Below, in pieces: positions 1 through 8,105 of a stretch of 64,000 nt of DNA. Source of the stretch: Mycolicibacterium malmesburyense (GTDB lineage Bacteria > Actinomycetota > Actinomycetes > Mycobacteriales > Mycobacteriaceae); contig NZ_CVTB01000033.1 in assembly GCF_001050015.1 (NCBI RefSeq), positions 1-64,000 of the forward strand. The letters run 5' to 3'. Position numbers and translations under genes: made by a program. Numbering within the stretch: the stretch's first letter is position 1; every line of letters begins with the position of its first letter. The notes beneath the pieces were generated by a model that saw nothing but the letters and a program-made list of their open reading frames with translations, had not been told where the DNA came from and made no database searches.

Positions 1-888
1 CCCCGCCGACATCAGGTTCTCGCGGCGGTCCTCGATCCACTTCAGCGAGGCGGGCACTTTGCGCGCCGCGAGCATGATGCACATGTCCTCGCGCATCGGC
101 ACGACCTTCTGTCCGAAGCCGCCGCCGGTGTCGCGCATGATGACCCGGACGTTGTGCGCCGGGATGCCCAGCAGGCGGGCGCAGAACGCGCGCAACTCGT
201 GCGGCGTCTGCGTCGACGCCCACAGGGTCAGTTCATCGGTCGCGGGTGTCCACTCCACGACCATGCCGCGGCATTCGATCGGCACCGGCGCGTAGATCTG
301 CTGGTAGACGTTCGCCGATGCGACGCAGGCGGCGTTGGCGAAGGTCTCCTCGTCCGGCGGCGCGCCGCCCATGCCCCCGGCGACGTTGTCCGGGTAGGCC
401 TCGTGCACGACGGGGATCCCGGCCTGCGCACCGCCGATCGCCTTGGTGAAGTCGGCGACAGCGGGCAGCGGTTCGTAGTCGACGTCGACGGCGTCGACGG
501 CGTCCTCGGCGAGGTAGCGGCTGTCGGCCACGACGAGCGCGACCGGGTCGCCGACGAACTTGACCTCACCTTCGGCCAGCGGCGGGCGCGGGGTGTCCGG
601 GATGTCCTTGCCGGCCACCGCGTGCCAGGCCTCTTTGACGTCGGGGTTGAGGTCGTCGGCGGTGAACACCGCGTGCACGCCGGGCATCGCCAGCGCCGCC
701 GACGCGTCGATGCCCTTGATCCTGGCCCTGGCGAACGGGCTCCGCACGAAGCAGGCGTGCAGCATTCCGGGTCGTACGACGTCGTCGACGAAGGTCCCGC
801 GCCCGGTGAGAAGCCGGTTGTCCTCGATGCGTGCGACCCGGGTTCCTGCATAACGGGTCGCGACCTTCTCCGCTGAAGCAGAAGTCAC
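1..888 (-). CDS. molybdenum hydroxylase large subunit, CoxL/xanthine dehydrogenase family (partial)
   Basis: Large, molybdenum-cofactor-binding subunit of the xanthine dehydrogenase / CO dehydrogenase (CoxL) superfamily. Only the first 296 codons are in the window; the frame is open to the left edge. The start is a GTG at 888 preceded by the purine-rich GAAGGGTGA. Visible family segments are LLTGRGTFVDD near residue 30, HACFVRSPFARARI near 45-57, QTPHELRAF near 225 and RDTGGGFGQK near 250, the part that contacts the pterin. The active-site signature that separates true CO dehydrogenase from other hydroxylases lies outside, so the substrate is unknown. The XdhC-type maturation gene lies 73 bases upstream on the same strand. 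The medium (FAD) and small (2Fe-2S) subunits are not in view. Confidence 0.9.
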   Translation of the reverse strand, partial: MTSASAEKVATRYAGTRVARIEDNRLLTGRGTFVDDVVRPGMLHACFVRSPFARARIKGIDASAALAMPGVHAVFTADDLNPDVKEAWHAVAGKDIPDTPRPPLAEGEVKFVGDPVALVVADSRYLAEDAVDAVDVDYEPLPAVADFTKAIGGAQAGIPVVHEAYPDNVAGGMGGAPPDEETFANAACVASANVYQQIYAPVPIECRGMVVEWTPATDELTLWASTQTPHELRAFCARLLGIPAHNVRVIMRDTGGGFGQKVVPMREDMCIMLAARKVPASLKWIEDRRENLMSAG

Positions 889-961
889 GGTTCACCCTTC
901 TCTTCGCCGTGTAAAGAGTGACGTTATCGCATTCGAGAACGACATTTCCATATGCGGTGTC

Positions 962-2083
962 TCATCGTTCGTGATGGATGCGTCCGTCGGTGTCGCTGAG
1001 CGGTAGACCCCCGCCGCCCCACCTGCGGGCGATGATCTCCGCGGCGATCGAGACCGCGGTCTCCTCCGGGGTGCGGGCCCCGAGATCGAGGCCGATCGGG
1101 CTGGCCAGCCGGGAGAGCTCGGCGTCGGCCAGGCCGGCCTCGCGCAATCGACCCATCCGGTCGTCGTGGGTGCGGCGCGATCCCATCACGCCGATGTAGC
1201 CGACCTCGGGCAGGCGCAGCGCGACCTGCAGCGCCGGGACGTCGAATTTGGGGTCGTGGGTGAGCACGCAGATCGCGGTGCGGGCGTCGATCGCGCCCTG
1301 TTCGGCCTGTTCTTTGAGGTAGCGGTCGGGCCAGTCGACGACGACCTCGTCGGCGCCGGGGAAGCGGGCCGGCGTGGCGAACACCGGGCGGGCGTCGCAC
1401 ACGGTGACGCGGTATCCGAGCAGCGCACCCTGCTGGGCGAGCGCACCGGCGAAGTCGATCGCGCCGAAGATCAGCATCCGCGGCGGGGGTGCGTGGCTGG
1501 CGACGAACACCTCCATGCCGGTCTCCTGGCGCTGACCGTCGGGCCCGTAGGACAACACGCCCGTGCGGCCGGCGGCGAGTAACCCGCGCGCGTCGTCGGT
1601 GACGGCGGCGTCCAGGCGCGCCGACCCCAGCGAGCCGTCGGTCGAATCCGGCCCGATCACCATGCGGCGGCCCACCCGGTCGGTTTCGGGGTGGGCGATC
1701 ACGGTGGCGACCGCGATCGGCCGATGGGCGGCGATGTCGTCGGCGATGGACTGCAGCTGCGGGAACGTGCCTTGCGACATCGGCTCGGTGAAGATGTCGA
1801 TGATGCCGCCGCAGGTGAGGCCGACGGCGAACGCGTCGTCGTCGCTGATGCCGTAGCGCTGCAGTTCGGGACGTCCCGACGAGACCACGTCGTTGGCCAG
1901 TTCGTAGACCGCTGCCTCGACACAGCCGCCGGACACCGAACCCGCGACCGAGCCGTCGGGGCAGACCACCATGGTTGCGCCGGGCTGGCGCGGCGCCGAG
2001 CGGATCGTGCGCACGACGGTGGCCACACCGGCGGTGCCACCGTCCCGCCACACGGTCAGCAACTCGTCGAGCACCTCTCGCAC
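962..2083 (-). CDS. XdhC/CoxI family molybdenum cofactor maturation protein
   Basis: XdhC/CoxI proteins bind molybdenum cofactor, help its sulfuration and deliver it to xanthine dehydrogenase or CO dehydrogenase-type enzymes. The 373-residue product shows the N-terminal XdhC domain (TIRSAPRQPGATMVV near 27-41, GSVSGGCVEAAV near 48-59, LTCGGIIDIF near 90) and the C-terminal Rossmann part (LIFGAIDFAGALAQQGALLG near 205-224, GVMGSRRTHDDR near 298-309). The start is a GTG at 2083. It lies directly upstream of, and co-oriented with, the hydroxylase subunit at 1-888, which fits its role as the dedicated maturation factor. The cysteine in the GGC motif is typical of XdhC members. Confidence 0.9.
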   Translation of the reverse strand: MREVLDELLTVWRDGGTAGVATVVRTIRSAPRQPGATMVVCPDGSVAGSVSGGCVEAAVYELANDVVSSGRPELQRYGISDDDAFAVGLTCGGIIDIFTEPMSQGTFPQLQSIADDIAAHRPIAVATVIAHPETDRVGRRMVIGPDSTDGSLGSARLDAAVTDDARGLLAAGRTGVLSYGPDGQRQETGMEVFVASHAPPPRMLIFGAIDFAGALAQQGALLGYRVTVCDARPVFATPARFPGADEVVVDWPDRYLKEQAEQGAIDARTAICVLTHDPKFDVPALQVALRLPEVGYIGVMGSRRTHDDRMGRLREAGLADAELSRLASPIGLDLGARTPEETAVSIAAEIIARRWGGGGLPLSDTDGRIHHER

Positions 2084-2142
2084 GCTCGCAGTCTAAGCCC
2101 GCGACGCTGTGCGAGTGCTCAGCGGTGAGGCGGGCCCGCGCG

Positions 2143-3402
2143 TCAGCGCGCGTCGAACTCGATGGAAAGCGTCGCCGGGCCGGTGATCCCGATCAACGGC
2201 TTCCACGTCGCAGGCTCGGCGCGGCGCAGATTGCGCATGCGGCCGGCCATCACGACGAGCGCCTCGGCCAGCTCGCGACGGGCCAGGTTGGCGCCGAGGC
2301 AGTAGTGCGCGCCCGCCCCGAAGGTCTGCATGGGCGGGGCGCCCTGCCGGGTGATGTCGAAGCGGTCGGGGTCGTCGTATGCCTCCGGATCCCGGTTCGC
2401 GCTGGCCGTGTTCACCAGCACGAACGTGCCCGCAGGGAGGGTCACGCCGTCGTAGAAGACGTCCTCCATCGTCATCCGCATCGCCCCGAACACCACGGGA
2501 TAGAACCGCATCACTTCTTCGACGGCGTTCATCGCGAGCTCGGGACGCTCGGCGAGCAGTTCCCACTGATCGGGGTGGTCGCACAGCACGTCGACGGCCG
2601 CGGCGAGTTGGTTGCGCGTGGTGTCGGTGCCCGCCATCAGGATGCCCGCCGCCAGCATCCGCAGTTCCTCGATGCTCAACCGGTCGCCGTTGTCCTCGGC
2701 CCGGATCAACTCCGAGATCAGGTCATCGGTGAGCGACGTGCGGCGTTCGGCGACCATCCCGTCGATGTAGTCGTCGAGCTCCGCCCAGGCCTGCAGGATC
2801 AGGGGCTGGTGTTCGGCCGCGTTCCACTGGAACAACTTGAAGAAGTCATCGGCCCACTCGGAGAACAACTTCCAGTCCTCGCTGGGTGCGCCGAGCAGCT
2901 CGGCGATGACCGGAACCGGATACGGGCGCGCGATGTCCTCGACCACTTCGCACCGTCCGCCATCCACCAGCGGATCGACCAGCCCCGAGATGATCTCGGT
3001 GATCGTCGTCTCGAGCCGGCCCACCGAGCGCGGCGTGAAGGCCTTGCAGACCAGCCGCCGCAGCCGCGAGTGGGTTTCGCCGTTGACACTGAGCAAAGTG
3101 CTGACGGCGCGATCCCACAACGGCCCGGACGTGATGCCCTGGGCCTCCAGCCCGAGGCCGGGCGGCACGCACAGGCGGTGGTCGCGCAGCGCTGCCCGGA
3201 CCGTCTCGTAGCTCAACAACTCGGGCCCGTGAGCACCCATCACGATCGGTCCCGCGCTTCGTGCCTCGGCGATCCGCCGGTGCGCTTCGTATGCACTGGG
3301 CGCGTCCTCATAGGAGAGGGTCGGCACGCCGGCCTCGAACACCGTCGGGCTGCGCCGACCGTTCGAGGCGGTGTTCGTGTCGAAGCTGACGGTGACGCTC
3401 AT
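2143..3402 (-). CDS. cytochrome P450
   Basis: Soluble bacterial class I cytochrome P450, 419 residues, a haem monooxygenase needing a ferredoxin and reductase. The I-helix oxygen-activation motif AGTDTTRNQL, the ExxR motif EEVMRFYP and the haem loop [19 protein letters not shown] with the axial cysteine are all present. The open frame extends upstream, but the ATG at 3402 is chosen because AGGAGGT (3407-3413) sits just before it and the protein then has the usual length. It is transcribed divergently from the VanX-like gene. No ferredoxin is adjacent. I cannot assign it to a numbered mycobacterial CYP family; the substrate is unknown. Confidence 0.93.
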   Translation of the reverse strand: MSVTVSFDTNTASNGRRSPTVFEAGVPTLSYEDAPSAYEAHRRIAEARSAGPIVMGAHGPELLSYETVRAALRDHRLCVPPGLGLEAQGITSGPLWDRAVSTLLSVNGETHSRLRRLVCKAFTPRSVGRLETTITEIISGLVDPLVDGGRCEVVEDIARPYPVPVIAELLGAPSEDWKLFSEWADDFFKLFQWNAAEHQPLILQAWAELDDYIDGMVAERRTSLTDDLISELIRAEDNGDRLSIEELRMLAAGILMAGTDTTRNQLAAAVDVLCDHPDQWELLAERPELAMNAVEEVMRFYPVVFGAMRMTMEDVFYDGVTLPAGTFVLVNTASANRDPEAYDDPDRFDITRQGAPPMQTFGAGAHYCLGANLARRELAEALVVMAGRMRNLRRAEPATWKPLIGITGPATLSIEFDAR

Positions 3403-3496
3403 GGTGACCTCCTCGGCGTGACGACACTTCGATGCTCGGTTCCGCCGGGGAAGCGCACTAGCGTAGGCGACTACTCCAGTCCGGAAATGAGGCGTC

Positions 3497-4159
3497 ATGC
3501 GTAGAGCCTGGGCGAGCCTGGCGGCGGCCGTCGTGCTCGCGTGGCCGCTGATGGGCGTCGCCTCCGCGACCCCGGGTTCTCCGGTGCCGCCGGTATCGGA
3601 CGCGGCCCGCGAGGCGGGACTGGTCGACGTGCGCAGCGTCGTGCCCGATGCGGTGGTCGATCTGCGGTACGCGACGGCAGACAACTTCGTCGGCGAGCAG
3701 CTGTATCCGTCGGACGCGCGCTGCCTGGTCGACGAGTCCATGGCGCCGGGACTGGCGGTCGCGGCCGACAAACTGCGCGGGGGCGGCGAGGCGCTGGTCT
3801 TCTGGGACTGCTACCGGCCGCACGATGTGCAGGTGCGGATGTTCGAGGTGGTGCCCGACCCCGCTTGGGTGGCCCGACCCGGACCGTATGCCAGCAGCCA
3901 TGAGGCCGCGCTGTCGGTCGACGTGACGTTGGCCCGCGACGGAGCTCCCGTCGACATGGGCACCGGTTTCGACGATTTCACGCCGCGCGCTCACGCCTAC
4001 GCCACCGAGGGAGTCACCCCGGCGGCGCGGGCCAATCGCGCACGGTTGAGGGAAGCGATGGCGGCGGGAGGACTCGCGGTGTACGACGGCGAGTGGTGGC
4101 ATTTCGACGCGCCGGGCGCGAGCGCACAACACCCGATTCTCGAGGTCCCCGTGGGCTAG
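3497..4159 (+). CDS. secreted VanX-like D-Ala-D-Ala dipeptidase (peptidase M15D)
   Basis: Zinc D-alanyl-D-alanine dipeptidase family protein of 220 residues, expected to cleave D-Ala-D-Ala or similar cell-wall dipeptides. A signal peptide covers about residues 1-25 (positive MRRAW start, then a hydrophobic stretch and ASA), so it acts outside the membrane. Zinc ligands appear to be H135 and D142 (SSHEAALSVDVTL) and H202, with the catalytic glutamate E199 (EWWHFD); the transition-state arginine is R107 in CYRPHD. In cytoplasmic VanX enzymes the first motif is normally SxHxxGxAxD, and the glycine is absent here. No vanHA genes are adjacent, so a housekeeping peptidoglycan role is likelier than vancomycin resistance. 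Confidence 0.88.
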   Translation: MRRAWASLAAAVVLAWPLMGVASATPGSPVPPVSDAAREAGLVDVRSVVPDAVVDLRYATADNFVGEQLYPSDARCLVDESMAPGLAVAADKLRGGGEALVFWDCYRPHDVQVRMFEVVPDPAWVARPGPYASSHEAALSVDVTLARDGAPVDMGTGFDDFTPRAHAYATEGVTPAARANRARLREAMAAGGLAVYDGEWWHFDAPGASAQHPILEVPVG

Positions 4160-4166
4160 CTGCCCG

Positions 4167-4286
4167 TCAGGCTGCGGCCGGATCCGCGGTCATGGTTCGG
4201 CAGTACGAGCACAGGTCCGGCCCGAGTGTCGGGTAACCACATCCGCCGCAGATCGCGACCGTGGTGACTTCATCGGCTTCGGGCAT
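4167..4286 (-). CDS. 39-residue zinc-ribbon-like small protein
   Basis: Short open frame of 39 codons in the gap between the VanX-like gene and the MFS gene. It encodes two CxxC knuckles (CGGC at 13-16 and CSYC at 26-29) spaced by nine residues, as in treble-clef or zinc-ribbon mini-domains. The ATG at 4286 is preceded by a G-rich stretch (CAGGGGGG) about 10 bases upstream that can serve as ribosome binding site. It ends 8 bases from the stop of the convergent dipeptidase gene. No function is recognised; binding to RNA polymerase, ribosome or nucleic acid is common for such proteins, but this is inference. It is easily missed by gene callers because of its size. Confidence 0.65.
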   Translation of the reverse strand: MPEADEVTTVAICGGCGYPTLGPDLCSYCRTMTADPAAA

Positions 4287-4356
4287 GCCGGTTATTTACC
4301 CCCCTGCAATCCAATTAATCCCCGAATCGAGACGAGTCTGAAAAGCTGCCCACGAC

Positions 4357-5628
4357 ATGGCTACCGCACAGCTCGTCCCGGTCAGCGACACTCACGGCGC
4401 GCGGCGAGCCTGGGTGGCCGTCGCGCTGCTCGCGCTCGTCGGCACGTTGAACTACGCGGACCGGTTCCTGCCCGCGGTCCTCGCCGAGCCGATCAGGGCG
4501 GAACTGGCCCTGTCCGACACCGCGCTCGGCGTGATCAACGGATTCGGCTTCCTGGCCGTCTACGCGGTGCTGGGTCTCCTGATCGCCCGGATCGCCGACC
4601 GTGGCGCGTTCGGGCTGGTGGTGTCGACATGCCTCACGCTGTGGGGCGCCATGACGATGCTGGGCGGGGCGGTGCAATCGGGTGTCCAACTGGCGCTCAC
4701 CCGTGTGGGCGTCGCGATCGGCGAGGCCGGCAGCACACCCGCCGCACACGCGTACGTCGCGCGCAATTTCGCTCCGGAACGCCGCGCGGCGCCGCTCGCG
4801 GTGATCACGCTGGCGATTCCGCTCGCCAGTGCGGCCAGCCTCATCGGCGGCGGCCTGCTCGCTCAATCTCTGGGCTGGCGAATGGCTTTCGTGGTCATGG
4901 GCGCGATCAGCGTGGCGTTCGCCCCGCTGGTCCTCATCGCGCTCGGACGCAGGCAGTCGATGCCCGCCCCCGTCGTCGTCGACACCGTCGCCCCTGCCCG
5001 GGCATGGGATCTGCTGCGCAAGGGCAGCTTCGTCGGCATCGTCGTCGGCGCATCGTGCATCTCGGTGGCGGGTTATTCGTTGACGGCGTTCGCCCCCGCA
5101 TATCTGGTCCGGACCCGCGGTATGGACCTGGGCGAGGTCGGCGTGCACTACGGCGTCGCCAGCGGGCTGACGGGCATCGTCGGCCTCTTGGTCGTCGGCC
5201 GCGTCGCCGACCGGTTGTCCGCCCGGGACCCTCGGTGGCTGTTGTGGCTCGTGGCCGCGATGACGGCGGCGATGCTCCCGTTCTCGGCGCTGGCGTTCAC
5301 GGTGGGCAACCGGACCCTGTGCGTGTGGTTCATCTCGCTGAGCTACGTCGTCGGCACGGCGTACATGGCGCCCTCGATCGCGGCCATCCAACGCCTGGCC
5401 CGGGTCGAACAGCGCGCGACGGCTTCGGCGATCTTCCTGTTCTTCGGCGCCATCCTCGGATCGGCCGGTCCGTTCCTCACCGGCGTGTTCAGCGATGCGC
5501 TGAAGGACGACCTCGGCGCGCAGTCACTCGGGCGGGCCCTGCTGATCGTCCCTCTGTTCCAAGTGGTCGCGATCCTCTGCTATCTCCTGGCGAGTCGGAG
5601 CTTCAAACGCGAGATGGTCGAGGCGTGA
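4357..5628 (+). CDS. major facilitator superfamily transporter
   Basis: Integral membrane transporter of 423 residues with about twelve hydrophobic helices, the usual MFS layout. The first helix (WVAVALLALVGTLNYADRFL) carries the NYADR pattern seen in spinster-like and anion/carboxylate MFS carriers, and the loop after helix 2 contains LLIARIADRGAFG, a form of the MFS DRxGRR motif. Substrate cannot be deduced. The gene stands alone: 39 bases separate it from the reductase downstream on the same strand, and a divergent small zinc-ribbon gene lies upstream. Start chosen at the ATG at 4357. Confidence 0.9.
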   Translation: MATAQLVPVSDTHGARRAWVAVALLALVGTLNYADRFLPAVLAEPIRAELALSDTALGVINGFGFLAVYAVLGLLIARIADRGAFGLVVSTCLTLWGAMTMLGGAVQSGVQLALTRVGVAIGEAGSTPAAHAYVARNFAPERRAAPLAVITLAIPLASAASLIGGGLLAQSLGWRMAFVVMGAISVAFAPLVLIALGRRQSMPAPVVVDTVAPARAWDLLRKGSFVGIVVGASCISVAGYSLTAFAPAYLVRTRGMDLGEVGVHYGVASGLTGIVGLLVVGRVADRLSARDPRWLLWLVAAMTAAMLPFSALAFTVGNRTLCVWFISLSYVVGTAYMAPSIAAIQRLARVEQRATASAIFLFFGAILGSAGPFLTGVFSDALKDDLGAQSLGRALLIVPLFQVVAILCYLLASRSFKREMVEA

Positions 5629-5667
5629 GACGCCCACAGCGGCGTGCCCATTGGGTAGGTTCGCGTC

Positions 5668-6690
5668 GTGGCCGAGCTGATGAATCGTCAAATCGTGTTG
5701 CGCCGCAGACCGGCCGGGCTGGTTCAGCCCGACGACACCGAGTTGATCACCACGCCGGCGCCTGAGCCCGCCGCCGGCGAGGCGTTGGTCCGCACCACCT
5801 ATATCGGCATCGACGCCGCGGCGCGCACCTGGCTGAACGATCAGCCCGGCTATCTGCCTCCGGTGCAGCTCGGCGAGGTCATCCGCGCGGCGGGGATCGG
5901 TGAGGTGGTCGCATCAAGCTGCGATGCCTACGCCGTCGGGGACGTCGTGACGACGCTGACCGGCTTCCAGGAGTACGTCATCAGCCGCGACGACATCTTC
6001 ACCACTCCGGTCCCGGGTCCCGACGTCGACCAACTCGCTGTGATGTCGGTGTACGGACCGACCGGAGCAACGGCGTATTTCGGGATGGTCGGCATCGGTA
6101 AGCCGCAACCGGGGGACACGGTGGTGGTGTCGGCGGCGGCGGGCGCCACCGGCTCGGTCGCGGGTCAGATCGCGAAGATCGCCGGTGCTCGCGTCGTGGG
6201 CATCGCGGGCGGACCCGAGAAGTGCCGAGCCGTGGTGGAGGATTTCGGCTTCGACGCGTGTATCGACTACCGCGAAGGCAACCTGCCCGCCGCGTTGAAG
6301 GAGCACTGCCCCAAGGGTGTCGACGTCTACTTCGACAATGTCGGCGGCCCGATCCTGGACGCGGTGCTCGGCCGACTGGCTCACAAGGCGAGAGTGGTGC
6401 TGTGCGGGGTCATCTCGAGCTATCTCACCGGTGAACATCCCGGCCCGGCCAACTACGTCAACCTGCTGTCGAAAACCGCTTTGATGCAAGGGTTCAACGC
6501 GCTGGACGAGTGGGGGCGCTTCGAGGAGGCGTTCGGGCCGCTGCGCCAGTGGGCCCGGGAAGGTCGGCTCGTGCATCGCCAGACGATCTACGAAGGCATC
6601 GAATCCTGCGTCGACGCCATGAACGGATTGTTTACGGGCGCGAACATCGGCAAGATGTTGGTCAAGATCAGTGAGCCGACAGGCGGTTGA
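5668..6690 (+). CDS. NADP-dependent MDR-family oxidoreductase
   Basis: Zinc-independent medium-chain reductase of 340 residues, related to the leukotriene B4 dehydrogenase / prostaglandin reductase / curcumin reductase group, which reduces the double bond of alpha,beta-unsaturated carbonyls. Seen are the N-terminal GroES-like part with YIGIDAAARTWLND, the nucleotide-binding motif AAAGATGSVAGQIAKI near residues 155-170, GGPEKC near 188, and the YFDNVGG motif typical of this branch near 225. The GTG at 5668 is taken as start; an ATG four codons later is the alternative. Ribosome binding site is weak. Physiological substrate unknown. Confidence 0.9.
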   Translation: MAELMNRQIVLRRRPAGLVQPDDTELITTPAPEPAAGEALVRTTYIGIDAAARTWLNDQPGYLPPVQLGEVIRAAGIGEVVASSCDAYAVGDVVTTLTGFQEYVISRDDIFTTPVPGPDVDQLAVMSVYGPTGATAYFGMVGIGKPQPGDTVVVSAAAGATGSVAGQIAKIAGARVVGIAGGPEKCRAVVEDFGFDACIDYREGNLPAALKEHCPKGVDVYFDNVGGPILDAVLGRLAHKARVVLCGVISSYLTGEHPGPANYVNLLSKTALMQGFNALDEWGRFEEAFGPLRQWAREGRLVHRQTIYEGIESCVDAMNGLFTGANIGKMLVKISEPTGG

Positions 6691-6745
6691 TGTTTCTTGA
6701 TTGGGCGTAAGTCGAAGCGGGTATGACGAACGTCGCAATTGCGTG

Positions 6746-6775
6746 GCAAACGTTGAACAAGCAAACGTTGAACAA
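6746..6775 (+). repeat. perfect tandem duplication of a 15-bp unit upstream of the cutinase gene
   Basis: The 15-base unit GCAAACGTTGAACAA occurs twice with no spacer (6746-6760 and 6761-6775). It lies 17 bases before the ATG of the cutinase gene and just upstream of its ribosome binding site (AAGGGG). Each unit contains the palindrome AACGTT. It is AT-richer than the surroundings and could be a two-site operator or part of the 5' untranslated region. Confidence 0.85.
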
Positions 6776-6792
6776 CACGAAGGGGTGGTCGC

Positions 6793-7689
6793 ATGGGCGC
6801 TCGTCGAATCGCTCGGATGCTCGGTCTGGCCGTGCCGCTGGCGGCACTTCTTGCCGCACCCGTCCCACTCGCGGCGGCGCAACCGCCTCCGCCCGCACCG
6901 GTGCCGGCCCCGCCTCCGGGCTGCCCCGACGTGCAAGTCGTGTTCGCACGCGGAACGCTCGAGCCGGTCGGCGTGGGCGGTGTCGGACAGGCGTTCGTCG
7001 ACTCGTTGCGGGCACAGGCGGGAGGTCGATCGGTCGACGTCTACGCGGTGAACTATCCGGCCAGCAACGACTTCGGTGATCGCATCCAGTTCGCCCGCAC
7101 GGTCGTCGACGGCATCCGCGACGCGGGGACCAAGGTCGAGTCGACCGCCGCCACCTGCCCCGACACCCGAATCGTGCTCGGCGGCTTCTCACAGGGCGCC
7201 GCCGTGGCCGGCTACGTGACCTCGGCCGAGATACCCGAGGAGATTCCCGCCGAGTTCCGCGAGTACATCCCGAACCCCATGCCGTCCGACGTGGCCGACC
7301 ACGTCGCCGCGGTCGTGCTCTTCGGGGCGCCGTCGCCGCAGTTCATGGAGGACATCGGGGCTCCCGCGATCGTGATCGGCCCCTCGTATGCCGGCAAGAC
7401 CCTCGAACTGTGCGCCCAGGGCGACACGATCTGCAACGGGGCTCCTCCCGGGCTGCCGCCCATCGCGCACAACTCGTACGCCTTCAACGGCATGACGAAC
7501 GAAGGCGCGGCGTACGCGGTGGCGCGACTGGATCCCGATGCGACACCGCCTCCGGCACCCGCGCCCGCGCTGCCGCCGGCACCCGCGCCTGCGCTGCCTC
7601 CGGCGCCGCAACCCTTCGCCGCACCGGTACCACCACCGGCGCCTGCTCCCGCGCCTGGGCCCGCGCCGGCGCCCGCTCCGGCCGGCTGA
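6793..7689 (+). CDS. secreted cutinase-family serine esterase with Pro/Ala-rich tail
   Basis: Cutinase-like (Culp-type) alpha/beta hydrolase of 298 residues, expected to hydrolyse lipid or cutin-type esters outside the cell. The signal peptide ends near residue 34. The catalytic serine is in GGFSQGAAV (near 133-141); the aspartate is in CAQGDTICNG and the histidine in PIAHNSYAF. Paired cysteines (PPGCPD, ATCPD and the pair around the aspartate) fit the family disulfides. From about residue 250 the protein becomes a low-complexity Pro/Ala tail that the basic family fold does not need. A good ribosome binding site (AAGGGGTGG) precedes the ATG, and a 15-bp tandem repeat lies upstream. Confidence 0.93.
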   Translation: MGARRIARMLGLAVPLAALLAAPVPLAAAQPPPPAPVPAPPPGCPDVQVVFARGTLEPVGVGGVGQAFVDSLRAQAGGRSVDVYAVNYPASNDFGDRIQFARTVVDGIRDAGTKVESTAATCPDTRIVLGGFSQGAAVAGYVTSAEIPEEIPAEFREYIPNPMPSDVADHVAAVVLFGAPSPQFMEDIGAPAIVIGPSYAGKTLELCAQGDTICNGAPPGLPPIAHNSYAFNGMTNEGAAYAVARLDPDATPPPAPAPALPPAPAPALPPAPQPFAAPVPPPAPAPAPGPAPAPAPAG

Positions 7690-7719
7690 CGCGGGGCGGT
7701 CGAGGTCTGCCACTCTCAT

Positions 7720-8103
7720 GTGGTGGACCGAGACGTATACGACAGGGGCCGAGAAATCCGCACCGCGGTGCTCGGTGAGGCCTATGTGCAGAAGGCGACG
7801 GACGGCGCGGACGATTTCACCGGGCCCTTCCAGGATCTGGTGACCGAGTACTGCTGGGGAGCGGTGTGGGGCCGCGACGCTCTGCCCCGCAAAACCCGCA
7901 GCATGCTGAACCTCGCGATGCTTGCGGTGTTGAACCGTCCCAACGAATTACGCACGCATGTCAGGGGTGCTCTGACCAACGGCGTGTCCCGCGAGGAGAT
8001 CCGGGAGATCTTCATGCAGGTCGCGGTCTACGCGGGCGTCCCCGCCGCGGTGGACGCCTTTCGGACGGCCCGCGCCGCCTTCGACGAGATCGAACAGCGA
8101 TAG
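7720..8103 (+). CDS. carboxymuconolactone decarboxylase (CMD) family protein
   Basis: Small all-helical protein of 127 residues of the CMD/AhpD-like superfamily, closest in pattern to PcaC gamma-carboxymuconolactone decarboxylase (RDALPRKTRSMLNLAML, NRPNELRTHVRGALTNGVSREEIREIF, YAGVPAAVDAF). The AhpD-type CxxC is missing, so a thiol peroxidase role is unlikely. It starts at GTG 7720 and ends two bases before the ATG of a beta-hydroxyacid dehydrogenase gene, so the two are almost certainly co-transcribed. The same pair of families recurs at 31426-32756. True PcaC activity is not proven by the sequence. Confidence 0.88.
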   Translation: MVDRDVYDRGREIRTAVLGEAYVQKATDGADDFTGPFQDLVTEYCWGAVWGRDALPRKTRSMLNLAMLAVLNRPNELRTHVRGALTNGVSREEIREIFMQVAVYAGVPAAVDAFRTARAAFDEIEQR

Positions 8104-8105
8104 CC

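Noticed and set aside
1975..3504. Plus-strand frame of 509 codons over the first P450
   Set aside because: Antisense to XdhC and P450 genes with clear motifs; low-complexity Arg/Val/His composition.
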